A DNA stretch of 64,000 nt from Pelomonas sp. V22. GTDB lineage: Bacteria > Pseudomonadota > Gammaproteobacteria > Burkholderiales > Burkholderiaceae_C. A program made the translations under genes and the position numbers. The notes under the pieces are model-generated. The model made no database searches, had not been told where the DNA came from, and was given only the letters and a program-made list of their open reading frames with translations. The stretch covers positions 186,001-250,000 of the forward strand of contig NZ_JAGIXS010000008.1 of the NCBI RefSeq assembly GCF_030014915.1. Direction: 5' to 3'. Shown piece after piece: positions 37,275 through 44,895 of the stretch (its first letter is position 1; each line of letters opens with the position of its first letter).

Positions 37275-37997
37275 ATGAGGTCCATGCTTCAGAGCCGCTT
37301 CCAGGCGGTGCTCGATGCCAGCAGCCAGGCCGAGTTCCGCACGGAGATCGAGCGCTTCACCCACTCGCTGGATTTCCAGACCTTCTCGGCCATGACCGTG
37401 GTCGACCATGCGCTGGGCAAGCCCGAGTTCATCGTCCTCGACAACTGCCCCAGCGGCTTCTCCGAAGCGATGCACAACCCCCTGCTGGGCCAGCAGGACC
37501 CGGTGATGCAGCATTGCAAGCGCCACAGCGTGCCCATCGTCTGGGACCAGCAGACCTATGTGGGCGGAGGCACGCCCGACCTCTGGGACGCCCAGGCCAG
37601 CTTCGGCTACCGCACCGGCATCTGCCTGGCCCTGCACCTGCCCGAGGGCCGCCATTTCCTGCTGGGCGTGGACCGCGACCAGGCCCTCCCCGAGGATCCG
37701 GCCTTCGTCACCCGCATGGTGGCCGACCTGCAGCTGTTCGCCGTCCATGCACTGGACACGGCCCTGCGCGTGCTGCTGCCGCCCGAGCAGCAGCTGGAGC
37801 GCCCGCACCTGACGCCGCGCGAGCTGGAGGTGCTGCGCTGGACCATGGATGGCAAGACCGCCTGGGAAGTCGGCACCATCCTCGGCATCACTGAGCGCAC
37901 GGCCGTGCTGCACCTGACCAATGCCGGCCAGAAGCTCGGCTGCAACAACAAGCACCAGACGGTGCTCAAGGCCCTGCGCCTGGGCCTGATCCGCTGA
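37275..37997 (+). CDS. LuxR-type quorum-sensing regulator without a luxI partner in the window
   Basis: A 240-residue protein with an autoinducer-binding domain (about 15-165) and a C-terminal LuxR HTH (about 178-238: LTPRELEVLRWTMDGKTAWEVGTILGI, ending NNKHQTVLKALRLGLI). Of the six pocket residues conserved in AHL receptors, Asp75-Pro76, Trp90 and Gly115 are present, but the usual Trp57 and Tyr61 equivalents read Phe62 and Met66. It may therefore bind an atypical ligand. No luxI is in the window, so it looks like a LuxR solo. It lies directly upstream of a double-glycine peptide and its exporter. An ATG at 37284 is an alternative start. Confidence 0.88.
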   Translation: MRSMLQSRFQAVLDASSQAEFRTEIERFTHSLDFQTFSAMTVVDHALGKPEFIVLDNCPSGFSEAMHNPLLGQQDPVMQHCKRHSVPIVWDQQTYVGGGTPDLWDAQASFGYRTGICLALHLPEGRHFLLGVDRDQALPEDPAFVTRMVADLQLFAVHALDTALRVLLPPEQQLERPHLTPRELEVLRWTMDGKTAWEVGTILGITERTAVLHLTNAGQKLGCNNKHQTVLKALRLGLIR

Positions 37998-38024
37998 TCG
38001 GGCGCCCGAGGTCGGCCGGGCAAG

Positions 38025-38040
38025 CTGTAAGAGTTGACAG
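38025..38040. promoter_or_regulatory. lux-box-like dyad 2 (CTGTAAGAGTTGACAG)
   Basis: A second CT-N12-AG element, with CTGT/ACAG arms, sharing ten of its sixteen positions in the same register with dyad 1 plus the flanking GC.AG. It is centred about 43 bp before the transcription start that would follow a -10-like TGCAAT at 38064-38069, the usual geometry for activation by LuxR proteins. It lies 69 bp before the peptide start codon. Confidence 0.6.
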
Positions 38041-38109
38041 TTATGGGCCTGAGGGTCCGCTGCTGCAATGAGGCTGTGCATCCCGCACGAGTCATTGGAG
38101 CAAGCAGCC

Positions 38110-38274
38110 ATGGACCACAAGCCCGCCGCCATCGACCTCGTCGCTGAACTCGACGCCCCCGTCGAAATCGACCCCCAACTGCTGAAGCTGATCAGCGGCG
38201 GCGGTGAGGGCGACGGCAGCGGCTCCGGCGGCACGCCGCCCCCGACCGGCGACGCACCCAAGGGCACCTGGTAA
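38110..38274 (+). CDS. Double-glycine-leader peptide precursor
   Basis: A 54-residue ORF. The leader ends in EIDPQLLKLISGG: hydrophobic residues at -12, -7 and -4 relative to GG match leaders cleaved by C39-peptidase exporters. Cleavage after ISGG would release a 23-residue core beginning GEGDGSGSGG and ending APKGTW: Gly/Ser/Pro-rich with no Cys and one C-terminal Trp. It does not look like a classical pore-forming bacteriocin; a signal peptide or modified product is possible. A GGAGC site lies 8-12 nt before the ATG. The HlyD and C39-ABC genes follow directly, which is the expected export machinery. Confidence 0.78.
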   Translation: MDHKPAAIDLVAELDAPVEIDPQLLKLISGGGEGDGSGSGGTPPPTGDAPKGTW

Positions 38275-38346
38275 GCCGGCCGACCGGCCCGCTCCCCAAA
38301 CAACACATCGCTGTCATCACCGCCGGCCTTTCGGGCTGGCAACGCA

Positions 38347-39594
38347 ATGCTATTCAGAACCGAGGCGCTGTCCGCACAAGACCATCAATGGCTCGGCAGC
38401 GCGCAGGTTCAGCAGTCTCTGCAACTGAAGGCGCTCACGGTCCTGGCTGTGAGCGCCGTTTTCTTGGTCGGTGGCTTTCTCTTTGTCGGCGAGTACACGC
38501 GCAAGGCGCGGGTCAGCGGCCACCTGGTGCCCGTGGGCGGCGTGCAGCCGCTGAGCTCGCCCCAGGCGGCCCTGCTCTTGCAGCGCCTGGTCGAGGAAGG
38601 CCAGGCGGTCAAGGCTGGCGACGCCCTCTTCGTGCTGAGCCTGGACAGCGCCAGCGAAGGCAGCGGCGAAGGCGTGGCCCGCAGCCTGCAGCAGCGCCAG
38701 CGCTCGCTCGATGAAACCGCCGAGCAGCAGAGGGCCTTGCTACAGCGCCAGCGCGAAGACGTGGGCCTGCGCAGCCAGGCCGTGCAGCGCGAGATCGAGC
38801 AACTGCAGCAGGCCGAGACGCTGCAGGGCGAGCGCCTGGCCCTGGCCCGCCAAACGCTGGCCCGGAACGAAACCCTGGAGCGCGAGCACTTCATGTCCGC
38901 CGCCCAGGTCCAGAACAAGCGAGAGGAGGTGCTCGGCCTGCAGGTTCAGCAGCAGGATTTGCAGCGCCAGCGCGAAGGCCTGCAAAGAGAGCTGCTGAGC
39001 CTGCAGGCCCGGGGCCGCGAACTGCCGCTGGAGTCGGCCACCCGCCAGGGGCAGATCGCCCGTGAGCGCTCGGAGCTGCAAGCGCTGGGCCTGGAAACCG
39101 AAGCCCGCCGCCGCCTGATCCTGCGCGCGCCAGCCGACGGCGTGCTGAGCACGGTGCAGGCCGAGCCGGGCCAGCCGGTGACCGCCGGAGCCCGCCTCGC
39201 CACCGTGCTGCCGCGCGATGCCACGATGCTGGCCCATCTGTATGCGCCGTCCAGCGCCATCGGCTTCGTCCATCCGCAGCAGCAGGTGCAGCTGCGCTAC
39301 CAGGCCTTCCCGTACCAGAAGTTCGGTCACCAGCGCGGCACGGTGGTGCAGGTGTCGCGCACACCGCTGTCTGGCGCCGAGCTGGCCCAGCTGTCGCTGC
39401 CGGCCGGCATGGCGGGGCTGAATGAGCCGCTGTATCGCATCACCGTCGCCCTGGACCGCCAGTCCGTGCTGGCCTTTGGCAAGGAGCAGGCACTCACTGC
39501 AGGCATGCAGCTGGATGCTGACGTGCTGCTCGAGAGGCGCAGGCTGATCGAGTGGATCTTCGAACCTTTGCTGGCTTTGGGTCATCGTGTCTGA
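38347..39594 (+). CDS. HlyD-family membrane-fusion (adaptor) protein
   Basis: A 415-residue type-1 secretion adaptor. One N-terminal membrane helix (about 30-49) is followed by a lipoyl half (VSGHLVPVGGVQPLSSPQA), a long Gln/Glu/Arg-rich coiled coil (about 110-245) and a second lipoyl half with LRAPADGVLSTVQAEPGQPV, then the periplasmic barrel. It would bridge the C39-ABC exporter to an outer-membrane channel; no TolC gene is in the window. It starts 72 bp after the peptide gene and overlaps the ABC gene by 8 bp, so the set is one operon. Confidence 0.92.
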   Translation: MLFRTEALSAQDHQWLGSAQVQQSLQLKALTVLAVSAVFLVGGFLFVGEYTRKARVSGHLVPVGGVQPLSSPQAALLLQRLVEEGQAVKAGDALFVLSLDSASEGSGEGVARSLQQRQRSLDETAEQQRALLQRQREDVGLRSQAVQREIEQLQQAETLQGERLALARQTLARNETLEREHFMSAAQVQNKREEVLGLQVQQQDLQRQREGLQRELLSLQARGRELPLESATRQGQIARERSELQALGLETEARRRLILRAPADGVLSTVQAEPGQPVTAGARLATVLPRDATMLAHLYAPSSAIGFVHPQQQVQLRYQAFPYQKFGHQRGTVVQVSRTPLSGAELAQLSLPAGMAGLNEPLYRITVALDRQSVLAFGKEQALTAGMQLDADVLLERRRLIEWIFEPLLALGHRV

Positions 39595-41704
39595 GGCTTT
39601 GGTCTCCCAACTGCAATGGGGCCGGCGCCGCCGCCTGCCCCTGCTCTTGCAGACCGAGGCGGCCGAATGCGGTCTGGCCTGCCTGGCCATGGTGGCTGGC
39701 GCCCTGGGCCATCACGTGGGCCTGGCCGAGCTGCGCGCCCGCTTCTCCATCTCGCTGAAGGGCAGCACGGCGGCCGACCTGGTCCGCATGGCCGACGGCT
39801 TGGGCCTTGCCAGCCGGGCCTTGCGGGCCGAGCCCAAGCACCTGGCGCAGCTGCAGCTGCCCTGCATCCTGCACTGGGACTTCAAGCATTTCGTCGTGCT
39901 GGCCGAGGTCCAGGGCGAGCAGGTCGTCATCCACGACCCGGCCCATGGCCGGCGCACGCTGGCGATGGCCGAGCTGTCGCGCCACTTCACCGGCGTGGCC
40001 CTGGAGCTGCGGCCGGGGGCCGACTTCCTGCCCCGCGCTGCCGCGCCGGCACCGAGCCTGCGCCAGCTGCTCGGCCGCGTGACCGGCCTGCGCCGCGCGC
40101 TCGGCCAGGCGATGCTGCTGGCCCTGGCCTTGGAGCTGCTGCTGCTGCTCTCGCCCTTCCTGCTGCAATGGGTGGTGGACGGCGTGCTGGTCGGCGCGGA
40201 CCGCGACCTGCTGGCCACGCTGGGCCTGGGCTTTGGGCTTTTGGTGCTGCTGCAAGTGGCGGTAGGTGCACTGCGTTCCTGGGCGGTGCTGGCCATGTCG
40301 GCCAGCCTCAACCTGCAATGGCTCAGCAATGTCTTCGCTCATCTGTTGAGGCTGCCGCAGGCCTGGTTTGACAAGCGCTCGCTCGGCGAGATCTGGTCGC
40401 GCTTCGGCAGCGTGCAACAGATCCAGCGCACGCTCACCACGCGCTTCGTCGAGGCCGTGCTGGACGGCCTGATGGTGATCGTCACGTTGGCGATGATGTG
40501 GCTCTACAGCCCGCGGCTCAGCCTCGTGGCCCTGCTGGCCGTGGCCGGCTACGGGCTGCTCCGCTGGGCCTTCTATGGCCCGCTGAAGGAAGCGACCGAG
40601 GAGCAGCTGATCCACGAAGCCAGGCAGAACGGTTTCTTCGTCGAGTCGCTGCGCGGCGCGGCGGCGATCAAGCTCTTCAATGCCGAGCCGGCCCGCAGCG
40701 CGCGCTTCTCCAACCTGGTGGTCGAGCAGATGAATGCCTCGCTCGCCATGCGCCGGCTGGAGCTGTGGATGGGGGTGTCCCACAAGCTGCTGTTCGGGCT
40801 GGAGCGCGTGGCCATCGTCTGCCTGGGCGCCTGGCTGGTGCTGGAGCGCGAGCTGTCGGCGGGCATGCTGTTCGCCTACCTGGCCTACAAGGAACAGTTC
40901 AGCACCCGCCTCGCCGGCCTGATCGACAAGGGCGTGGAGCTCGCGATGCTGAAGCTGCAAGGCCAACGCCTGGCCGATATCGTGCTCAGCGCGCCAGAGA
41001 CGCGTGGCCCTGCCCTGCCGCTGGCGGCTGGCGCCACGCTGGAGCTGCGCGAGGTCTCGTTCCGCTATGCCGATGGCGAGGCCGAGGTGATCAAGGCCTG
41101 CTCGTTCAGCATCGCAGCCGGTGAATCGGTGGCCCTGGTCGGGCCCTCAGGCTGCGGCAAGACCACGCTGATGAAGCTGATGCTGGGCATGCACGAGCCG
41201 CAGTCGGGCCAGGTGCTGGTGGGCGGCGAGCCGCTCGTCAAGATCGGCCTGCAGAGCTGGCGCACGGCGGTCGGCACGGTGATGCAGGACGACCAGCTGT
41301 TCGCCGGCAGCATTGCCGACAACATCAGCTTCTTCGAGCCCGGCGCCGATCCGGCCTGGGTGCGCGAATGTGCTCGCCTGGCCTGTGTGGACGAAGAGAT
41401 CGAGGCCCTGCCCATGGCCTACCAGAGCCTGGTTAGCGACATGGGCACGAGCCTCTCGGGCGGCCAGCGCCAGCGCATCCTGCTGGCCCGGGCGCTCTAC
41501 AAGCGGCCGCAGTTTCTCCTGCTGGACGAAGCGACAAGTGCGCTGGACGTAGAGCGCGAGCGGGCGCTCAACGCTTCACTGCGCCAGCTGCCGCTGACCA
41601 AGATCGTGATTGCCCATCGGCCGGAAACCATCGCGGCGGCGCAGCGGGTGATTGCGCTGCAAGGCGGAAGAGTCGCCCAAGACTTGCGGAGTCTGTCGGC
41701 CTGA
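39587..41704 (+). CDS. Peptidase-containing ABC exporter (C39 bacteriocin-type)
   Basis: A 705-residue exporter starting at GTG. The N-terminal C39 peptidase has oxyanion Gln22, catalytic Cys28 (AAECGLAC), His101 (FKHFVVL) and Asp117 (IHDPAHG), all intact. Six membrane helices (about 160-420) and an ATPase domain follow: Walker A GPSGCGKTTLMKL, signature LSGGQRQRILLARALY, Walker B FLLLDEATSALD and H-loop IAHRPE. It should cut double-glycine leaders and export the core across the inner membrane. The peptide at 38110-38274 is the obvious substrate. A YkgJ-type gene follows on the opposite strand. Confidence 0.95.
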   Translation: MSEALVSQLQWGRRRRLPLLLQTEAAECGLACLAMVAGALGHHVGLAELRARFSISLKGSTAADLVRMADGLGLASRALRAEPKHLAQLQLPCILHWDFKHFVVLAEVQGEQVVIHDPAHGRRTLAMAELSRHFTGVALELRPGADFLPRAAAPAPSLRQLLGRVTGLRRALGQAMLLALALELLLLLSPFLLQWVVDGVLVGADRDLLATLGLGFGLLVLLQVAVGALRSWAVLAMSASLNLQWLSNVFAHLLRLPQAWFDKRSLGEIWSRFGSVQQIQRTLTTRFVEAVLDGLMVIVTLAMMWLYSPRLSLVALLAVAGYGLLRWAFYGPLKEATEEQLIHEARQNGFFVESLRGAAAIKLFNAEPARSARFSNLVVEQMNASLAMRRLELWMGVSHKLLFGLERVAIVCLGAWLVLERELSAGMLFAYLAYKEQFSTRLAGLIDKGVELAMLKLQGQRLADIVLSAPETRGPALPLAAGATLELREVSFRYADGEAEVIKACSFSIAAGESVALVGPSGCGKTTLMKLMLGMHEPQSGQVLVGGEPLVKIGLQSWRTAVGTVMQDDQLFAGSIADNISFFEPGADPAWVRECARLACVDEEIEALPMAYQSLVSDMGTSLSGGQRQRILLARALYKRPQFLLLDEATSALDVERERALNASLRQLPLTKIVIAHRPETIAAAQRVIALQGGRVAQDLRSLSA

Positions 41705-41739
41705 GCGAGCTACAGCCCTGCGTTTCGGGCCGAGCGCCG

Positions 41740-41850
41740 GGCCGCTCCCAAGCCGGCCCGCCTTGGCGATGTGCTTGCCGGTCAATCCGGCAAGCATCGC
41801 CGCCCCCTCAGGGGGCCGGCCAAGGTACTCCTTGGACGGGGGGCCGTCTC
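41740..41850. repeat. Intergenic mosaic of three consecutive perfect hairpins
   Basis: Three adjacent perfect inverted repeats: GCTTGCCGG/CCGGCAAGC (41773-41795), GCCCCC/GGGGGC (41802-41816) and CCAAGG/CCTTGG (41820-41835). This style, including the CCCCCTCAGGGGG unit, recurs between genes in Burkholderiales genomes and looks like a REP/mosaic element. It overlaps the last 20 or so codons of the minus-strand YkgJ-type gene. It may also act as a bidirectional transcript-end structure. Confidence 0.5.
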
Positions 41851-42090
41851 CTGTTCCATCCAGCCCAGCCAGCGCATCGCCTGTTCGCGGCTTTCTCCGC
41901 ACATCATTTCGTTCGGCTGCAAGGAGCCGCACACGGCAGGCCGCTCGGGCCGGCCAAAGATCTTGCAGCGATCCTCTTCGTCAAGCTGAATGCAACGCAC
42001 ACCCGCCGGCTTTCCCTCGGGCATGCCGGGGATGGGCGAGCTGATCGACGGTGCGATGCAGCAGGCGGCGCAATGGTCACGGCATTCCAT
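41782..42090 (-). CDS. YkgJ-family cysteine-cluster protein
   Basis: A 102-residue protein with a Cys set typical of the YkgJ/UPF0153 zinc- or iron-binding family: Cys3, Cys7, Cys10-Cys11 (RDHCAACC), a central Cys in [16 protein letters not shown], and PAVCGSL. Function is unclear; a metal-binding or redox role is inferred from the Cys spacing. The C-terminal 20 residues (Pro/Arg/Gly-rich) are encoded inside a hairpin-rich intergenic repeat, so the natural end may have been altered by insertion of that element. Starts at ATG in the gap upstream of mnmG. Confidence 0.8.
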   Translation of the reverse strand: MECRDHCAACCIAPSISSPIPGMPEGKPAGVRCIQLDEEDRCKIFGRPERPAVCGSLQPNEMMCGESREQAMRWLGWMEQETAPRPRSTLAGPLRGRRCLPD

Positions 42091-42129
42091 CGCGCAATTG
42101 TCGCCGCCACCCTTGCCCTCGGCCGTGAC

Positions 42130-42138
42130 TTATCCACA
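42130..42138 (+). promoter_or_regulatory. Perfect DnaA box (TTATCCACA) upstream of mnmG
   Basis: An exact 9-bp DnaA consensus box. It is 67 bp from the mnmG start, in the 115-bp gap after the YkgJ-type gene. In several bacteria mnmG (gidA) borders oriC, but only one box is visible and there is no AT-rich unwinding region here, so I treat it as a DnaA-binding or regulatory site rather than an origin. Confidence 0.5.
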
Positions 42139-42205
42139 GCTGCCCCGTAAAATTCAGGGTTTGCCCGCGCCCAGGTTTTAGGCGCTCATTCCAGGCGTTT
42201 GCCCC

Positions 42206-44185
42206 ATGCTCTATCCCAAGGAATTCGACGTCATCGTGGTCGGTGGCGGCCATGCCGGCACGGAGGCGGCGCTGGCCGCTGCACGCATGGGTGTCTCGAC
42301 CCTGCTCTTGACCCACAACATCGAGACCCTGGGCCAGATGAGCTGCAACCCGTCGATCGGCGGCATCGGCAAGGGCCACCTGGTGAAAGAGGTCGATGCC
42401 CTGGGCGGCGCGATGGCGGCGGCCACCGACGAATCGGGCATCCAGTTCCGCATCCTCAATGGCTCCAAGGGCCCGGCCGTGCGCGCCACCCGCGCCCAGG
42501 CGGACCGCATCCTCTACAAGGCCGCGATCCGCCATCGCCTCGAGAACCAGCCGAACCTGATGCTTTTCCAGCAGGCGGTGGACGACCTGATGGTGGAGGG
42601 CGACCGCGTGGTCGGCGCCATCACGCAGAGCGGCCTGCGGTTCCGCTCCCGCGCCGTGGTGCTGACGGCTGGCACCTTCCTCGATGGCCGCATCCACATC
42701 GGCCTGCAGAACTACAGCGCCGGCCGCGCGGGCGATCCGCCGGCCGTTTCCCTGTCCGGCCGTCTGAAGGAGCTGAAGCTGCCGCAGGGCCGGCTCAAGA
42801 CCGGCACGCCGCCGCGCATCGACGGGCGCACGATTGATTTCTCCAAGTGCGAAGAGCAGCCCGGTGACCTGAGCCCCGTGCCGGTGTTCAGCTTCATGGG
42901 CAATGCTGCCCAGCATCCGCGCCAGGTGCCCTGCTGGATCACCCACACCTCGGCCCGCACGCACGAGATCATCCGCTCGGGCTTTGAGCGCAGCCCCATG
43001 TTCACCGGCGTGATCGAGGGCGTGGGCCCGCGCTACTGCCCGTCGATCGAAGACAAGGTGAACCGCTTCGCCGACAAGGACTCGCACCAGATCTTCCTGG
43101 AGCCCGAGGGCCTGACCACACACGAGTTCTACCCGAACGGCATCTCCACCTCCCTGCCCTTCGACATCCAGCTCGCGGCGGTGCGGTCCATCCCCGGCCT
43201 GGAGAACGCCCACATCCTGCGGCCCGGCTATGCCATCGAGTACGACTACTTCGACCCGCGTGAGCTGAAGTCCTCGTTCGAGACCCGGGCCATCAACGGC
43301 CTGTTCTTCGCCGGCCAGATCAATGGCACGACCGGCTATGAAGAGGCCGCAGCCCAGGGCCTGTTCGCCGGCCTGAACGCCGCGCTGCAGGTGCAAGGCC
43401 AGGAGGCTTGGCTGCCGGCGCGTGATCAGGCCTACCTGGGCGTGCTGGTGGACGACCTGATCACCAAGGGCGTGACCGAGCCCTACCGCATGTTCACCAG
43501 CCGGGCGGAGTTCCGCCTGCAGCTGCGGGAGGACAACGCCGACGCCCGCCTGACCGAGGTTGGCCGCCAGCTGGGCCTGGTGGACGATGCCCGCTGGGAC
43601 GCCTTCAACCGCAAGCGCGATGCTGTTTCACGTGAAACAGAGAAGCTGAAGTCCACGTTTGTACACCCCGGCATCCTGCCGGCGGCGGACGCCGAGCGCC
43701 TGGTGGGCAAGGCCCTGGAGCGCGAGTACACCTTCGTGGACCTGCTGCGCCGGCCCGGTGTGGTGTTCGACACACTGGCCGAAGTGGCCGCCATCGCCCG
43801 CCCGGAACTGGGCATCTCGCGCACCGCACTGCACGCCGAGCTCGGCCAGCCCCTGGGCGATGCCGTGATCGAGCAGATCGAGACCAGCACCAAGTACGCC
43901 GGCTACATCAACAAGCAGGTCGATGATGTGGCCCGCGCCGCGCACTTCGAGCACCTCAAGCTGCCCGAGGAGCTGGACTACGAGCAGGTCACCGCCCTCT
44001 CCTTCGAGGTCCGGCAGAAGCTCGGCAAGCACCGGCCCGAGACCCTGGGCCAGGCTTCGCGCATCTCTGGCGTGACCCCGGCGGCGATCTCGTTGCTGTT
44101 GGTCCACCTGAAGAAGGGCCGCTTCAAGGGCTTCTTCGACACACCCGCCACCGCCTCCAACGACGACAAGAACGCCGCCGCATGA
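42206..44185 (+). CDS. mnmG: tRNA uridine-5-carboxymethylaminomethyl modification enzyme MnmG (GidA)
   Basis: A 659-residue FAD protein, normal length being about 630-650. The N-terminus has the dinucleotide fold [18 protein letters not shown], followed by [19 protein letters not shown] and the conserved MnmG blocks [12 protein letters not shown] and [19 protein letters not shown]. With MnmE it modifies U34 in the wobble position of certain tRNAs. The C-terminal domain (about 540-659) binds MnmE. A perfect parS site lies inside the gene (43624-43639). The stop overlaps the rsmG start (ATGA). Confidence 0.97.
   Translation: MLYPKEFDVIVVGGGHAGTEAALAAARMGVSTLLLTHNIETLGQMSCNPSIGGIGKGHLVKEVDALGGAMAAATDESGIQFRILNGSKGPAVRATRAQADRILYKAAIRHRLENQPNLMLFQQAVDDLMVEGDRVVGAITQSGLRFRSRAVVLTAGTFLDGRIHIGLQNYSAGRAGDPPAVSLSGRLKELKLPQGRLKTGTPPRIDGRTIDFSKCEEQPGDLSPVPVFSFMGNAAQHPRQVPCWITHTSARTHEIIRSGFERSPMFTGVIEGVGPRYCPSIEDKVNRFADKDSHQIFLEPEGLTTHEFYPNGISTSLPFDIQLAAVRSIPGLENAHILRPGYAIEYDYFDPRELKSSFETRAINGLFFAGQINGTTGYEEAAAQGLFAGLNAALQVQGQEAWLPARDQAYLGVLVDDLITKGVTEPYRMFTSRAEFRLQLREDNADARLTEVGRQLGLVDDARWDAFNRKRDAVSRETEKLKSTFVHPGILPAADAERLVGKALEREYTFVDLLRRPGVVFDTLAEVAAIARPELGISRTALHAELGQPLGDAVIEQIETSTKYAGYINKQVDDVARAAHFEHLKLPEELDYEQVTALSFEVRQKLGKHRPETLGQASRISGVTPAAISLLLVHLKKGRFKGFFDTPATASNDDKNAAA
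43624..43639. promoter_or_regulatory. parS site 1, perfect TGTTTCACGTGAAACA
   Basis: An exact 16-bp match to the universal chromosomal parS consensus, inside mnmG and about 1.3 kb before parA. It would be bound by the ParB encoded at 48520-49422, nucleating chromosome partition near the origin. Confidence 0.93.
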
Positions 44186-44835
44186 CCGATGCCAACCTGT
44201 TGCGCCAACCGCTGGCAGCGGCCGCGCAGACGCTGGGCCTGAGCCTCAGCGACATCCAGCTCGACAAGCTCCTGAACTACCTGGACCTGATCCAGAAGTG
44301 GAACAAGGTCTACAACCTGACCGCCGTGCGCGACCCACAGGCGATGCTGGTCCAGCATCTGGTGGACAGTCTGAGCCTGCTGCCCGCTTTGCGCCGGCAC
44401 GCCGCCGGCCAGCCCCTGCGCCTGATGGATGTGGGCAGCGGTGGCGGCTTGCCCGGCGTGGTCGTCGCGATCTGCGAGCCGACCATCGACGTCACTTGCG
44501 TCGATGCCGTCGCCAAGAAGGCCACCTTCATCAAGCAGGTCGCCGCCGAGCTGGGCCTCAAAAACCTGCATGGCGAGCACTCGCGCGTCGAGCAACTGAC
44601 CACCCCACCCTTCGACCTGATCACCTCCCGCGCCTTCGCCTCGCTGCTGGACTTCACCACGCTGACCCGTCAGCACCTGAAGCCGGAGGCCATCTGGTTG
44701 GCAATGAAGGGCCAACACCCTGCCGACGAGCTGGCCGCCCTCCCCTCGGACCTCGACGTGTTTCACGTGGAACAGCTGCAGGTCCCCGGCCTGGACGCCC
44801 AGCGCTGTCTCATCTGGATCAAACCCAAGGGCTGA
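44182..44835 (+). CDS. rsmG: 16S rRNA m7G527 methyltransferase RsmG (GidB)
   Basis: A 217-residue Rossmann-fold SAM methyltransferase. The core has [12 protein letters not shown] and the SAM-binding [17 protein letters not shown], then [30 protein letters not shown] and the [12 protein letters not shown] segment. It methylates G527 of 16S rRNA. It is translationally coupled to mnmG (ATGA) and followed by parA after 60 bp, the common gidA-gidB-parA order. A near-perfect parS lies inside the gene (44759-44774). Confidence 0.96.
   Translation: MTDANLLRQPLAAAAQTLGLSLSDIQLDKLLNYLDLIQKWNKVYNLTAVRDPQAMLVQHLVDSLSLLPALRRHAAGQPLRLMDVGSGGGLPGVVVAICEPTIDVTCVDAVAKKATFIKQVAAELGLKNLHGEHSRVEQLTTPPFDLITSRAFASLLDFTTLTRQHLKPEAIWLAMKGQHPADELAALPSDLDVFHVEQLQVPGLDAQRCLIWIKPKG
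44759..44774. promoter_or_regulatory. parS site 2, one mismatch (TGTTTCACGTGGAACA)
   Basis: Fifteen of sixteen positions match the parS consensus, inside the 3' end of rsmG and about 120 bp before parA. Together with parS site 1 it forms a two-site cluster about 1.1 kb apart. Confidence 0.82.
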
Positions 44836-44895
44836 TCCTGGACTGGGGCCCGGAGCTTCCGGGCTACCATCTCGCCTGCTTAGAACAACGACACC

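Noticed and set aside
42091-42205. oriC next to mnmG
   Set aside because: Only one DnaA box and no AT-rich repeat cluster in a 115-bp gap; insufficient for an origin call.
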